Source: Henriciella marina (GTDB lineage: Bacteria; Pseudomonadota; Alphaproteobacteria; Caulobacterales; Hyphomonadaceae). Taken from it: a stretch of 64,000 nucleotides of DNA. The DNA is taken from assembly GCF_027213945.1 (NCBI RefSeq), contig NZ_JAPWGW010000003.1, positions 124,001 to 188,000 of the forward strand, given 5' to 3'. A program made the translations under genes and the position numbers. This document shows positions 16,055-25,347 of the stretch, in pieces (position 1 is the stretch's first letter; every line of letters starts with the position of its first letter). The notes under the pieces were generated by a model. That model searched no databases. It was not told where the DNA came from and worked only from the letters and a program-made list of their open reading frames with translations.

Positions 16055-16198
16055 CGACGGGGCTTTTACGGCGATTGGCTGGAAATTGACAGTCTGCAGC
16101 CCAGCGCTGACGTTGCGTCGCGTCTTGTCATGAAGACGCCTGCCGATACGCTCTCCTCCAACGTGAATGTCCGCGAAGAGACATCTCGGGAGGAAGAG

Positions 16199-17428
16199 AT
16201 GAATTACGATCTGATCATCGTCGGTGGTGGTATCGGCGGGTCTGCAATGGCGGCGACCATGGCGCGCGCAGGCAAGTCCGTACTGCTTCTGGAAAAGTCA
16301 GCCACTTTTACCGACCATGTCAGGGGAGAATGGATCGCGCCCTGGGGCGTTGTCGAGGTTCACCGCCTAGGCTTGTACGACCTTCTTCGAGAGGCGGGCG
16401 GCCATCACATCACCTCTCACGTTCACTATGATGAAAGCCGTGCGCCCACAGCGGCCGAAGAAACGGCGCTACCGCTCGGAATGTTTGCGGAGCACGTGCC
16501 CGGGCCGCTCGCGATCGGTCACCCGCATCATTGCCAGACATTGTATGATGAAGCCGTGCGTTGCGGCGCAAAGGCTGTGCGCGACATAAACGTGACCGAT
16601 ATCACGCTCGGCGCGGCACCAGCCGTCACCTATGAGCAGGACGGTCAATCCTATACGGCGCAGGCTCCGCTTATCATTGGCGCGGAGGGCCGCATGTCCC
16701 CGACGCGCAAGGCGGCTGGCATAAAGCTGCATCAAGATAAGCCCCATCACTGGTTCGCGGGCCTTCTGGTTGAAGGCGTGGAAGGCTGGGACGAAACACG
16801 CCAGGCCATCGGCACGGAGGGCAGTTTCGGCTTTCTCGCCTTCCCGCAAGGGGGCGACAAGGTTCGCGTCTATGGCGGCTATGCCCTGGAAGACAAGGGG
16901 CGGTTTGCTGGCGAAGACGGTCCGCGCAAATTCCTGGAAAGCTTCCGGATGAATTGTGCGCCAGGAAATGAAGCGATCGCCGACGGGAAACCAGCAGGCC
17001 CCCTGCTCTCCTATTTCAACAATGATAGCTGGACGGATGAGCCATTTGCAGACGGGTGCGTCCTCATCGGCGATGCAGCGGGTTGGAACGACCCGATCAA
17101 TGGTCTCGGGCTCTCAATTACCTATCGCGACGTCCGCATGGTGTCTGACATCCTGAAAGCGACCCCCGCGGGAGAAGCGCCTGATTTTTCAGAATACGCG
17201 GCAGAGCGTTCCGAGCGGATGCGGCGGCTGCGCTTTGCAGGCCACCTTCAGGCCTCGCTCGACATGGAGTTTGGCGAAGACGCTAAAGCGCGCCGCAAGC
17301 GCTATCTCGAGCGCGCGGCCGCAGACCCGAGCCTCGGCCTGCACGGCGTCGCCATCATGGGCGGGCCAGAAATGGTCCCGCCAGAAATCTTCACCGAAGA
17401 ACACAAGGAAAGGGTTCTGAACGGATGA
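16199..17428 (+). CDS. FAD-dependent monooxygenase/oxidoreductase
   Basis: The product is 409 residues from the ATG preceded by GGAGGAAGAG. It has the dinucleotide-binding GGGIGGSAMA motif near residue 10 and the second FAD motif GDAAGWNDPINGLGL near residue 295, typical of PHBH-fold flavoprotein monooxygenases and reductases. The substrate is unknown. Its stop overlaps the start of a SnoaL-like gene, followed by a phosphotransferase, forming a three-gene operon that looks catabolic or detoxifying. The frame is open upstream of 16199 but that part overlaps crcB antisense and is not used. Confidence 0.88.
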   Translation: MNYDLIIVGGGIGGSAMAATMARAGKSVLLLEKSATFTDHVRGEWIAPWGVVEVHRLGLYDLLREAGGHHITSHVHYDESRAPTAAEETALPLGMFAEHVPGPLAIGHPHHCQTLYDEAVRCGAKAVRDINVTDITLGAAPAVTYEQDGQSYTAQAPLIIGAEGRMSPTRKAAGIKLHQDKPHHWFAGLLVEGVEGWDETRQAIGTEGSFGFLAFPQGGDKVRVYGGYALEDKGRFAGEDGPRKFLESFRMNCAPGNEAIADGKPAGPLLSYFNNDSWTDEPFADGCVLIGDAAGWNDPINGLGLSITYRDVRMVSDILKATPAGEAPDFSEYAAERSERMRRLRFAGHLQASLDMEFGEDAKARRKRYLERAAADPSLGLHGVAIMGGPEMVPPEIFTEEHKERVLNG

Positions 17429-17799
17429 GCCCCATGGATATCGAACGCTTCAATGCCGACTGGTTACAGGCGTGGACGGACAAGGATGTCGATCGGCTGG
17501 TCGGCTTTTACTCGGCCGACACGGTTTATAAGGACCCGCAGGTGCCGCATGGCGTCGAGGGCCGTGAGGCGCTGAAAACCTATCTGCAGACGCTATTCAG
17601 TTCCACGCCGCCAATGACCTATTTGCCTGAACTGGTCTGGGCCATTCAGGGCGGCTTCTGCGGACGCTGGTATTGCGACATTGGCGAAGGCGGCAAGGAG
17701 GGCAAAATCCGGGGCTTCGACCTCGTCCTGATCGAGAACAGCCTGATCAAGCACAATGAAGTCTACGTCCATCCACTCAGCGAGACCGCCAATGCCTGA
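17425..17799 (+). CDS. SnoaL-like / NTF2-fold protein
   Basis: The 124-residue protein has the NTF2-like pattern: an N-terminal helix with NADWLQAWTDKDVDRLVGFYSAD, the GREALKTYLQTLF helix and four C-terminal strands. Members are small-molecule isomerases, cyclases or binding proteins. It overlaps its neighbours by 4 and 8 bases, so it is tightly coupled to the flavoenzyme and the kinase-like gene. Confidence 0.85.
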   Translation: MSPMDIERFNADWLQAWTDKDVDRLVGFYSADTVYKDPQVPHGVEGREALKTYLQTLFSSTPPMTYLPELVWAIQGGFCGRWYCDIGEGGKEGKIRGFDLVLIENSLIKHNEVYVHPLSETANA

Positions 17800-18862
17800 T
17801 ATTCGCGATTGGAAAAGCATCGACGCCGACTGGCTGACAGCGGCGCTCAAGAGTGACGGGATCGATGCTCGCGTTGCCGCATTCGACGCTGGCAAGGTCG
17901 GCACTGGACAGATTGGCGACTGCGTTCGCTTCAAGCTGAACTACGCTGAAGCTTCGCCGGACGCGCCCGCCACCATGGTCGGCAAGTTTCCATCAGAGGG
18001 CGCGGAAAGCCGGGCGACGGGGATCCAGCTCGGCAATTACCTGCGCGAGGTGAAGTTCTACCAGCTGCTACAGCCAGATGCGCGTATCTCGACCCCACAT
18101 TGCTATTTCACCGACGTGAATGAGGAGACCCATGATTTCGTCCTCATGATGGGCGACATGGCCCCTGCCGAACAGGGTGACCAGCTTGAAGGTGTCACGC
18201 TGGAAGAAGCAAAACTGGTGCTGAAAGAGGCTGCCAAGCTCCATTCGGCCTACTGGCAGGACGAGAAGCTAGATCAATATGACTGGGTCATGGGCACGAC
18301 GAATGCGCCAGACGTTCTGGATCCTGACATGATTGCGGGCCTCTGGGACGGTTTCAAGGCCCGGTACGCTGACCGTGTAACGCCCGAAGCCATGAAGGTC
18401 GGCGATGCGCTTTCGCGGAATATGGACAGTTACGGCGAGAGCCGCGAGGGGCAGAAATGCCTGATCCATTCGGACTTCCGTCCGGACAACATGTTGTTCG
18501 ACCTCTCCAACAAGGACAAGCCGGTCACGGTGGTCGACTGGCAGAGCTTCGGTTATGGCCCGGGCGGCGCCGATGTTGGCTATTTCATTGCCGGCGCCAT
18601 CGACCCGGCAACCCGTCAGGCGAATGAGAGCGCACTGGTGGATCTCTATCTTGAGGAACTCAGCCGTCTGGGCGTCTCAAACTATGACCGCAGCGACTTT
18701 CTTCGCCATTATGTGGCCGGGGCGTACCAGCACTTCTTCACCTCCTATTTCGCAGCGATGCTGGTTACGCAGACCGAACGCGGCGACAATATGTTCTTCC
18801 GAATGCTCAACGGTGCGGTAGATCTGATCTCCGACCATGACGCGCTCGACTGGTATGGCTGA
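17792..18862 (+). CDS. Phosphotransferase family protein (APH/ecdysteroid-kinase-like)
   Basis: The product is about 356 residues from the ATG overlapping the previous stop. It has the aminoglycoside-phosphotransferase-like kinase core: the catalytic loop HSDFRPDNML and the metal-binding DWQSFGYGPGGAD. The Met-Gly-Asp region (LMMGDMAPAEQGDQ) serves as the hinge. In bacteria such proteins act on small hydroxylated substrates, often next to oxidoreductases and acyl-CoA enzymes. Substrate unknown. Last gene of the operon. Confidence 0.88.
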   Translation: MPDIRDWKSIDADWLTAALKSDGIDARVAAFDAGKVGTGQIGDCVRFKLNYAEASPDAPATMVGKFPSEGAESRATGIQLGNYLREVKFYQLLQPDARISTPHCYFTDVNEETHDFVLMMGDMAPAEQGDQLEGVTLEEAKLVLKEAAKLHSAYWQDEKLDQYDWVMGTTNAPDVLDPDMIAGLWDGFKARYADRVTPEAMKVGDALSRNMDSYGESREGQKCLIHSDFRPDNMLFDLSNKDKPVTVVDWQSFGYGPGGADVGYFIAGAIDPATRQANESALVDLYLEELSRLGVSNYDRSDFLRHYVAGAYQHFFTSYFAAMLVTQTERGDNMFFRMLNGAVDLISDHDALDWYG

Positions 18863-18941
18863 TTAGGGCCGGAGGCTGGGCGAGCCTCGAAAGCGTTCTA
18901 TCTGGCGTGGCAGTCTAAGAGCCAGCCAGAAAGGTCCAGCC

Positions 18942-20150
18942 ATGGTCTCCTCTCTTTCCAGAATACTCCTCGCCGCCTGCGCGGCCCCTGCCCTCACCCT
19001 CGGCGCCTTTGCACAGGCGGCCGGGGAAACGATGACGGTCACGGGAACCGAAGGCACGGTCCTGACGGCCGAGGCGCTCGAGACATTTGACGGCGCCTGG
19101 GCGATGACCTTCCTGCCGGATGGCCGCGCACTGGTGACTGAGCAGGACGGCGACCTCTGGTTGCTCGGCACGGATGGCGCGAAGCTGGGCGAGATCGCCA
19201 ATGTCCCAGCGGTCACTATGCGCGGCCAGGGCGGCCTTGGCGACATCATCATCCACCCGGACTTCGCAGAAAACGGAACCGTTTTCCTGTCCTATGTCGA
19301 ACGCGATGCTCACGATGACACACTGTCCGGCGCGGCGGTCGACAAGGCGACGTTGGAACGAACAGAGACCGGCGGCAGCCTGACCGGTATCACCCGCATC
19401 TGGGAACAGTCGCAGAAGGTGCCGGGCAACGGCCATTATGGTCACCGGCTCGCTATCGCGCCTGATGGCAATCTGATCATCACCTCCAGCGAACGCCAGA
19501 AATTCAGCCCGTCGCAGAATATGGACATGAACCTTGGCAAGGTGATCCGCGTGACGACCGATGGCGCCCCGCTCGAAGACAATCCTTTCTACGGCAATGG
19601 CGGTGTCGCCGACACGATCTGGTCGCTCGGCCATCGCAACATGCTGGGCGTCGCCTTCGACGCAGATGGCCAGCTCTGGGTGCATGAGATGGGACCAGCG
19701 GGAGGCGATGAGCTTAACTTGATCCTGAAGGGCGAAAACTACGGCTACCCGATCGTTTCGAATGGTGAGCACTATAACGGCAAGCCATTCTTCGGAAATC
19801 ACGAGGATTACCCGATCTATGAGAACCCGGCCGTTTCCTGGACGCCGGTCATAAGCCCTGCAGGCCTGATCATCTATGACGGCGAGACCTTCGCCGACTG
19901 GCAGGGCGACGCCTTTATCGGCGGGCTCTCCTCCAAAGCGCTGGTGCGTGTCGAGTTCGAACAGACCCCTCTCGACAATCAGGGCTCTGGTGGCACCTCC
20001 TCCACCATGGAGACCACAGCGAATGAAGCGGAGCGCTATGAATGGGGCAAGCGTATCCGCGAAGTGGAACAGGGGCCGGACGGCGCGATCTATGTGCTGG
20101 AAGATGATGCCGGTGGCCGCCTTATCCGCCTGACGCCTGCGGCTGAATAG
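18942..20150 (+). CDS. PQQ-dependent sugar dehydrogenase (soluble aldose dehydrogenase, YliI type)
   Basis: The 402-residue protein has a signal peptide ending near GAFAQA. It is a six-bladed beta propeller of the soluble glucose/aldose dehydrogenase family. Visible signatures are WAMTFLPDG, GQGGLGDIIIHPDF, GHRNMLGVAFD, GGDELNLI and ENYGYP. These enzymes oxidise aldoses in the periplasm using PQQ and calcium. No PQQ biosynthesis genes are in the window. It ends at a terminator shared with the convergent pseudouridine synthase gene. Confidence 0.92.
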   Translation: MVSSLSRILLAACAAPALTLGAFAQAAGETMTVTGTEGTVLTAEALETFDGAWAMTFLPDGRALVTEQDGDLWLLGTDGAKLGEIANVPAVTMRGQGGLGDIIIHPDFAENGTVFLSYVERDAHDDTLSGAAVDKATLERTETGGSLTGITRIWEQSQKVPGNGHYGHRLAIAPDGNLIITSSERQKFSPSQNMDMNLGKVIRVTTDGAPLEDNPFYGNGGVADTIWSLGHRNMLGVAFDADGQLWVHEMGPAGGDELNLILKGENYGYPIVSNGEHYNGKPFFGNHEDYPIYENPAVSWTPVISPAGLIIYDGETFADWQGDAFIGGLSSKALVRVEFEQTPLDNQGSGGTSSTMETTANEAERYEWGKRIREVEQGPDGAIYVLEDDAGGRLIRLTPAAE

Positions 20151-20173
20151 CGATCTTAGAACCTGAGACATTC

Positions 20174-20204
20174 AGGCCGTCCTTTCAGACCGAAAGGGCG
20201 GCCT
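20174..20204 (+). terminator. Intrinsic terminator after the sugar dehydrogenase gene
   Basis: A 13-bp stem (AGGCCGTCCTTTC with GAAAGGGCGGCCT, one G-U pair) has a 5-base loop, followed by a short pyrimidine tract. It overlaps the last codons of the convergent gene. Confidence 0.65.
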
Positions 20205-20958
20205 CTTTCATTCTGGCGAGGAAATCTTCGGGAAGCGGCGCTTCGAGCTGGAGCCTTTCTGTTCCGGGCTCAGGGTGCGCGATGTCGAGGCGTGCGGCAT
20301 GGAGCATGAGACGATCTGCTGACAGTTTGCCTGATCCATAAATACGGTCACCAAGGATGGGGCTGCCAAGTGCAGCCATATGCGCACGGATCTGGTGCAT
20401 GCGGCCTGTGACAGGTTTTGCCTCGACCAGGGCGAAGCTGTCGGACCGGGAAAGTATCTTCCAGTGTGTCTCAGCGCTCATCGCGCCTTTCTGGTTTGCC
20501 GGGGCGGGTATCATCTTTTCACGCCCGCCCCTGTCAGATGGCACTTTCAGGAACGCTTCTGAGCAGACCCCATCATCCTCGGCCGGCACCTGGCCCGATA
20601 CGAGGGCGAGATAGGTCTTCGACGCCTTGCGGTCCGAAAACTCCTGCGAGAGGGCTGCTGCGGCTGGCTTGGTGCGGGCGACGACCAGAACGCCGGTCGT
20701 GCCGGAATCGATGCGGTGTACGAGACGGGGGCGCTTGCCATTCGATCTCGCAAACGCCCACAGCAGAAAGTCGAGCGACTTGCCGCGACCGCCTGCGATT
20801 TGCACGGCAAGACCAGCTGGCTTGTTGAAGGCTAGCACCTGGTCGTCCTCGTGGATGAGAAGGCCGCGCACAAAGGCACGGTCTTCGTCCGGAATGTGTG
20901 GGATGGGCGTGTTTCGGGCCATGACCTGCTCATAACGCGGGCGGACGGACTGCCGCAA
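20185..20958 (-). CDS. RluA-family pseudouridine synthase
   Basis: The product is 257 residues, or 245 from the ATG at 20922 (MARNTPIPHIPD), which looks the more natural start. There is no S4 domain. The catalytic motif is HRIDSGTTG, and the RMHQIRAHMA segment is also typical. It modifies uridines in rRNA or tRNA. It is the second RluA-type gene in the window; the target cannot be assigned from sequence alone. Confidence 0.88.
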   Translation of the reverse strand: MRQSVRPRYEQVMARNTPIPHIPDEDRAFVRGLLIHEDDQVLAFNKPAGLAVQIAGGRGKSLDFLLWAFARSNGKRPRLVHRIDSGTTGVLVVARTKPAAAALSQEFSDRKASKTYLALVSGQVPAEDDGVCSEAFLKVPSDRGGREKMIPAPANQKGAMSAETHWKILSRSDSFALVEAKPVTGRMHQIRAHMAALGSPILGDRIYGSGKLSADRLMLHAARLDIAHPEPGTERLQLEAPLPEDFLARMKEAALSV

Positions 20959-20982
20959 CGGGCCGTGCCAGCCAAAGAAAAA

Positions 20983-21004
20983 GGGCGGCCCCGTGAGGCC
21001 GCCC
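20983..21004 (-). terminator. Intrinsic terminator of the TonB receptor gene
   Basis: An 8-bp GC stem (GGGCGGCC / GGCCGCCC) has a 6-base loop. The A-rich stretch on the plus strand (20975-20982) gives a T-rich tract on the minus strand. It is 38 bases past the stop. Confidence 0.75.
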
Positions 21005-21041
21005 CTTCCTGATATTCCGATCTTCCGGAACCTCGAAGGAC

Positions 21042-24000
21042 CTAGAAGTCCACCGTGGCGCCCATGAAGATGTAACGGCCGAGTGCGTCGTACACCTGCG
21101 GGTAGGTGTTACCGTTACCTGGTGCCGTACCAACGACGGAGGACAGCGGCGGATCTTCATCCGTGACGTTGTTCACACCGAAGCGGATGCGGGTGTTGTC
21201 CAGGAGCTGGTAGCTCGACGACAGGTCGAAGTAGTCCTGAGCGTCAAACGAAGCGTTGATCGGCGCAGGGTTGGATGCGTCGAGGTCAACTTCGCTGAAG
21301 TGGCGCCAGGTACCGGTGACGGACAGCTTGCCGTCGAGTGGCATCCAGGTCGCGCTCGCCTTGTGGCGATACTCAGGGTTTGCACCGTTACCGAAGTTCG
21401 ACTGACAGCGGCCGCCATAGAGGCCAACACAGTCAAACGGAGGCGTGACAGATGCGTCTGGCAGCGACTGAACTTCGAGGCTTTCGAGGAAAGTACCGAC
21501 ATAGTCGAAGCTGAAGACACCGGTCGCACCTGCGTCATAGCTGTAGTTTGCCTGAAGGTCGAAGCCAGTGGTTTCGAGGCTACCCGTGTTGACGTTCGTC
21601 GCGATGAAGAAGCCAGTCGGGTTTGCCCAGAGAGTGCCACCGGTACCGCGGTTGATGAGCGAGCAGAAGAACTGGTCGCCGGTCAGGGCACACTGGTTGA
21701 TCGAGGTCTCGGCAGGCACCGTCGAGATGTAGCCTTCCACTTCGATGCTGAAGTAGTCGAGCGACACTGTGAGGCCGTCGATGAAGCTCGGCGTGAACAC
21801 TGCACCAACAGTGAACGTATCCGACTCTTCTGGTTCCAGCTCTTCGTTACCACCGGTCAGGATGTTGTACTGGCCAGCTGGGCTGGTCAGCGACTGCGAG
21901 CCATAGTTCGCTGGGTCAAGACCGGTGTTCGCACACTGAGCCTGGGTGAAGAGCGGGTTCGGGCCGGCACATGGGTCGCCATCTGCTGGGTCGAACAGCG
22001 TCAGGCCTGCTGGCGAGAACAGTTCGAAGATGTTGGCAGCACGAACAGCGCGCTGGAACGAACCGCGAACCATGAAGTCCGAAGTCGGCGAGTACTGAAG
22101 GCCAACCTTGTACGCGTCGGAATCGACGTTGTCGTAGTAGGACTTACGATAGGCAAGGTCCATGTTCAGGTCATAGATGCCTGGACGTTCCTGAACCAGC
22201 GGGATGTCGAGTTCTGCAAAGATGTCGATGACATTCTGCGAACCAGAGATCGCCTGGGTTGGACCACCCTGACCAGCACCGTCGCCGGACTGGTATGCGG
22301 CATCCGGGTTCGAGTCGAGCGTGTCACGGCGGTATTCAGCACCGAAGGCCCAGCCTGGTGCGTCGACAGCCATTGGCGAAGCAATGCCGTAGTCGCCAAG
22401 CGAACCGAACATCTTGCCGGAAATGACCGTCTGGGTCACGTCGCCGTTACGGTTCAGCGGGCTAACGACATAGTCGATTGCTGCTGGATCCGGAGCCGCA
22501 CCAGACCAGATGTCGTAAGGCACACAGGCCGCGTCATCATTGGTTGGGTCAGCGTCGACATTGACGTTACAAGCCACGCCGCCATTGCCATCTGGAACCG
22601 CGTAGAGCGCGTTCGTCAGCTTACGGATGGAGAGGTCGTTGTTGTAGACTTCCGTACGGACCACTTTCGCGAACGATGCATAGACATCGTAGCCGATCGA
22701 GGTGCCTTCCAGATCGCCGCGGATGCCGATGACATTGCGGAAGGTCTGGTGACGGATGTCCTGGTTACGCGGACCGCCTTCGACGTTCCGGCGAAGTGCC
22801 AGAAGCGAACCAACGCCGACAACTGCGTCAGGTGCGAGACCATCACAGCCGATGAAGGACGTTTGTTGAGCCGACAGGAATGGGTTGTCACAGTTCAGGC
22901 CACCAGCCGAACCAGCAACACCGTAGCCGAACACACCGGACGGTGCGATCTGCGAGTTGGTTTCGTTTTGAACGAACATGAACTCGCCATAGGCTTCGAT
23001 ATTGTCCGTGATGTCATAGTTCAGGAACGTGCCGAACGTGTACTTCTCGTTCGGACGCTGGAAGTGGTTGAACGGGTTGAAGTTGAACGTGTCAGAGACG
23101 AAGTCACGCGCGATGAACTGGCCAGAACCCGATGGGTCCACGCGGCCCCAGGTGCCGGTTGGCAGACCGCCGCCCAGATCGAGCAGGTTGGTGAACTGGT
23201 TCGTACCCGAACCGGCACAGGTGAACTCGTTGCCGCCATTGCGGGTACCAAGCGCACACTGTGCGTAGTCGCGGTCGCCCTGAAGGACTTCGTTGACATT
23301 CTGGTACGACGCGAAAGCCATCATGTGGCCGCGGTCATTATCGAAGTTGCCACCAGCCATCAGGGTGACATCGACGGCATCGCCATCTTCGACAGAGCCG
23401 CTTGGCACGCGGTACTGGCTTGGGTTGATGGCTGAGAATTCTTTCAGAAGACCCTGAAGCTCACCATCATTGTTGTGCTGGTAGAAGCTGTAGTTGGCGT
23501 CGATCTGGAAGCCTTCGAAATCGTCGTTCATGACGAAGTTCACAACGCCAGCAATAGCGTCAGAACCGTAGGTCGCCGAGGCACCACCGGTCAGAACGTC
23601 AACGCGCTCAACCAGCTGGGTCGGGATCGAGTTGATGTCTGGCGCGGAGATGTTCAGCGAGCCGTATGGAAGGCGGCGGCCGTTCATCAGAACGAGCGTA
23701 CGCTCGGAACCGAGACCACGAAGGTTGACGGAAGCAGTACCGGTACCACCGTTCGCGAGCGAAGAACCTTGAGCACCGAATGCCTGTGGCAGGGTGTTGA
23801 CGAGGTCTTCAGCGCGGATCGTACCACGAATGTCGAACTGCTCAGCATCAAGCTCGGTGACCGGGCTGGTTGCCGTCAGGTTGCCGGACTGCGGAATGAG
23901 CGAGCCGGTAACAACAACCGTCTGCTGACGCGCCTCAGCCTCTTCCTGCGCTGGTACGGTTTCGACATCATCCTGCGCAAAGGCAGGTGCTGCGAACACC

Positions 24001-24065
24001 GTCATTGCCGCACCGGCGAAAACCGCCGACGTTAGCAAATGTTTTTTGAGTGTATTGCCGTTCAC
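21042..24065 (-). CDS. TonB-dependent outer-membrane receptor
   Basis: The 1007-residue product has a signal peptide ending near PAFAQ, a TonB-box-like region (QQTVVVTGS), and a plug domain with VNLRGLGSERTLVLMNGRR and DVLTGGASATYGSDAIAGVVNFV. A long beta-barrel follows, ending in an aromatic residue (ATVDF). It belongs to the large receptors common in marine alphaproteobacteria that import oligosaccharides, peptides or other nutrients; the ligand is unknown. The start is GTG with GGAGG seven bases upstream. No paired regulator or degradative enzyme is adjacent; a DUF3667 gene and a peptide-binding lipoprotein lie upstream on the same strand. Confidence 0.95.
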   Translation of the reverse strand: MNGNTLKKHLLTSAVFAGAAMTVFAAPAFAQDDVETVPAQEEAEARQQTVVVTGSLIPQSGNLTATSPVTELDAEQFDIRGTIRAEDLVNTLPQAFGAQGSSLANGGTGTASVNLRGLGSERTLVLMNGRRLPYGSLNISAPDINSIPTQLVERVDVLTGGASATYGSDAIAGVVNFVMNDDFEGFQIDANYSFYQHNNDGELQGLLKEFSAINPSQYRVPSGSVEDGDAVDVTLMAGGNFDNDRGHMMAFASYQNVNEVLQGDRDYAQCALGTRNGGNEFTCAGSGTNQFTNLLDLGGGLPTGTWGRVDPSGSGQFIARDFVSDTFNFNPFNHFQRPNEKYTFGTFLNYDITDNIEAYGEFMFVQNETNSQIAPSGVFGYGVAGSAGGLNCDNPFLSAQQTSFIGCDGLAPDAVVGVGSLLALRRNVEGGPRNQDIRHQTFRNVIGIRGDLEGTSIGYDVYASFAKVVRTEVYNNDLSIRKLTNALYAVPDGNGGVACNVNVDADPTNDDAACVPYDIWSGAAPDPAAIDYVVSPLNRNGDVTQTVISGKMFGSLGDYGIASPMAVDAPGWAFGAEYRRDTLDSNPDAAYQSGDGAGQGGPTQAISGSQNVIDIFAELDIPLVQERPGIYDLNMDLAYRKSYYDNVDSDAYKVGLQYSPTSDFMVRGSFQRAVRAANIFELFSPAGLTLFDPADGDPCAGPNPLFTQAQCANTGLDPANYGSQSLTSPAGQYNILTGGNEELEPEESDTFTVGAVFTPSFIDGLTVSLDYFSIEVEGYISTVPAETSINQCALTGDQFFCSLINRGTGGTLWANPTGFFIATNVNTGSLETTGFDLQANYSYDAGATGVFSFDYVGTFLESLEVQSLPDASVTPPFDCVGLYGGRCQSNFGNGANPEYRHKASATWMPLDGKLSVTGTWRHFSEVDLDASNPAPINASFDAQDYFDLSSSYQLLDNTRIRFGVNNVTDEDPPLSSVVGTAPGNGNTYPQVYDALGRYIFMGATVDF

Positions 24066-24141
24066 TGTTGAACCTCCAGATTAACTCGCGTGTGCCATGC
24101 ATTTTGGCAACCGACCCCTCAGAAATCGGTATAGGTGACAG

Positions 24142-24170
24142 TGCTATCCAAGAAGATTTCGTGGCGTCAA
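24142..24170 (-). promoter_or_regulatory. Candidate promoter of the TonB receptor gene
   Basis: On the minus strand TTGACG (24165-24170) is spaced 17 bases from ATAGCA (24142-24147), about 77 bases before the start codon. The -35 is good and the -10 is weak. The remaining 24171-24265 contains nothing else I can name. Confidence 0.4.
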
Positions 24171-24265
24171 TCGAAAGTGACAATCTCGTGACGGATTCTC
24201 GAAAAAGTGTTGCTAAGATGTCGACACGCTGAATTTTCAGGGCGTTATGGACTTTCAGCAACGCG

Positions 24266-25321
24266 TCACACTGCGAGCAGAGACAGGACAATCAAAGCAA
24301 ACATCAGCACAACAAGGCTGATAAGCCAGAAGAATGACAGGACCACCATTCGCAAAAAGGCCTGTAAATAGCCCGTGCCATACGCACCGCGCATGCTGAA
24401 CATCGTATAGACTGGAAGGGCGAGGGAATAATATAACCCGGCGACCCATCCGCCCAAAAGGGCCGATAATCCGAATGCCAGCGTGGAGCTAAGATAGATC
24501 CAGCTGTGCAGATGAAGCGCGTGGATCGCGTGGTCATAAACATAGATGCTCCGGCGCCACGCATACATCAGCGCAAGCGCCAGGACGGTCAGTGGCACAA
24601 GAATGAGGCTCAGACGCGGTGCCCAGTTCTCGGCAGCGGTCGTGAACAGCCGGGGGTTGTCGATTGTACGCTGTATCGCGCCTTCCAGGCGTTCGCCGAA
24701 CTCATCTGACCCTACGTCGATATTATTTTCTTGCGGCTCCGAAACAGGCTCATCCGGCTCCGATTCGGCTTGCGTCTCGTCGGCCTCAGCCTCGGCTGCC
24801 GCATTCGCCCGCGCGCTTTCGAGTATGCGATCAAACTCGTCCTCATCGAAATTTTCAGTCTGGGCGAGATATTCAAAGAGTGCCTCTCTCTCTTCTGGAT
24901 TGAGCTCTGCCCCCTCACCAGTCTCGATCTGGCTCAGCGCATTGACGCCGTTCGTGTTGATGAAGGCGAAGGCAACGAAATAGAAGATGAGGCTGGAGAG
25001 CAGGAAAAGCCTGAAGGGCGGCACATAGCGCGCCCGCTTGCCGTCACTGTAGTCGCGGCTGAGCTGCCCCGGCTTGAAGAGTAGTCTCGGAAGCGTACGC
25101 GCAATGCGCCCATCGAGCGCAAGACTGTCCGACACTGTCTCCGCTACGAGAGAAAAAACGGGCCGGTGAAAACTGGCGGCCAGCTGACCGCAATTGGGGC
25201 AGTAACGATGTTTCACCATCACACCGCAATTGCGGCAGGGTTGGCCCTGCAGATCGGCAGTGCCGCCCGCAGAAAGAGCGCCGGCCGATGCAAGGCCTGC
25301 TGCTTCCAGTTCGTCGCTCAT
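24266..25321 (-). CDS. DUF3667 zinc-ribbon membrane protein
   Basis: The 351-residue protein begins with a zinc-ribbon (CRNCGVMVKHRYCPNCGQ, about residues 29-46). The DUF3667 region follows, then one membrane helix near 105-122, a long acidic Glu/Ala-rich insert (about 130-205) and about four C-terminal helices. The family is common but its function is unknown. The acidic insert is the variable part. The TonB receptor lies downstream on the same strand, 200 bases away, so an operon is unlikely. Confidence 0.88.
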   Translation of the reverse strand: MSDELEAAGLASAGALSAGGTADLQGQPCRNCGVMVKHRYCPNCGQLAASFHRPVFSLVAETVSDSLALDGRIARTLPRLLFKPGQLSRDYSDGKRARYVPPFRLFLLSSLIFYFVAFAFINTNGVNALSQIETGEGAELNPEEREALFEYLAQTENFDEDEFDRILESARANAAAEAEADETQAESEPDEPVSEPQENNIDVGSDEFGERLEGAIQRTIDNPRLFTTAAENWAPRLSLILVPLTVLALALMYAWRRSIYVYDHAIHALHLHSWIYLSSTLAFGLSALLGGWVAGLYYSLALPVYTMFSMRGAYGTGYLQAFLRMVVLSFFWLISLVVLMFALIVLSLLAV

Positions 25322-25347
25322 AGCCCCCCGGCCCCCTTGCTTCCCGC

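Noticed and set aside
16055-16198. Fluoride riboswitch upstream of crcB
   Set aside because: The minus-strand leader lacks the conserved riboswitch pattern and is mostly coding-like sequence.
21300-23435. A 711-codon open frame on the plus strand, antisense to the TonB receptor gene
   Set aside because: Its protein is rich in Val, Arg and Glu with no recognisable domain, as expected from the mirror of a high-GC, codon-biased gene. The minus-strand receptor is unmistakable.
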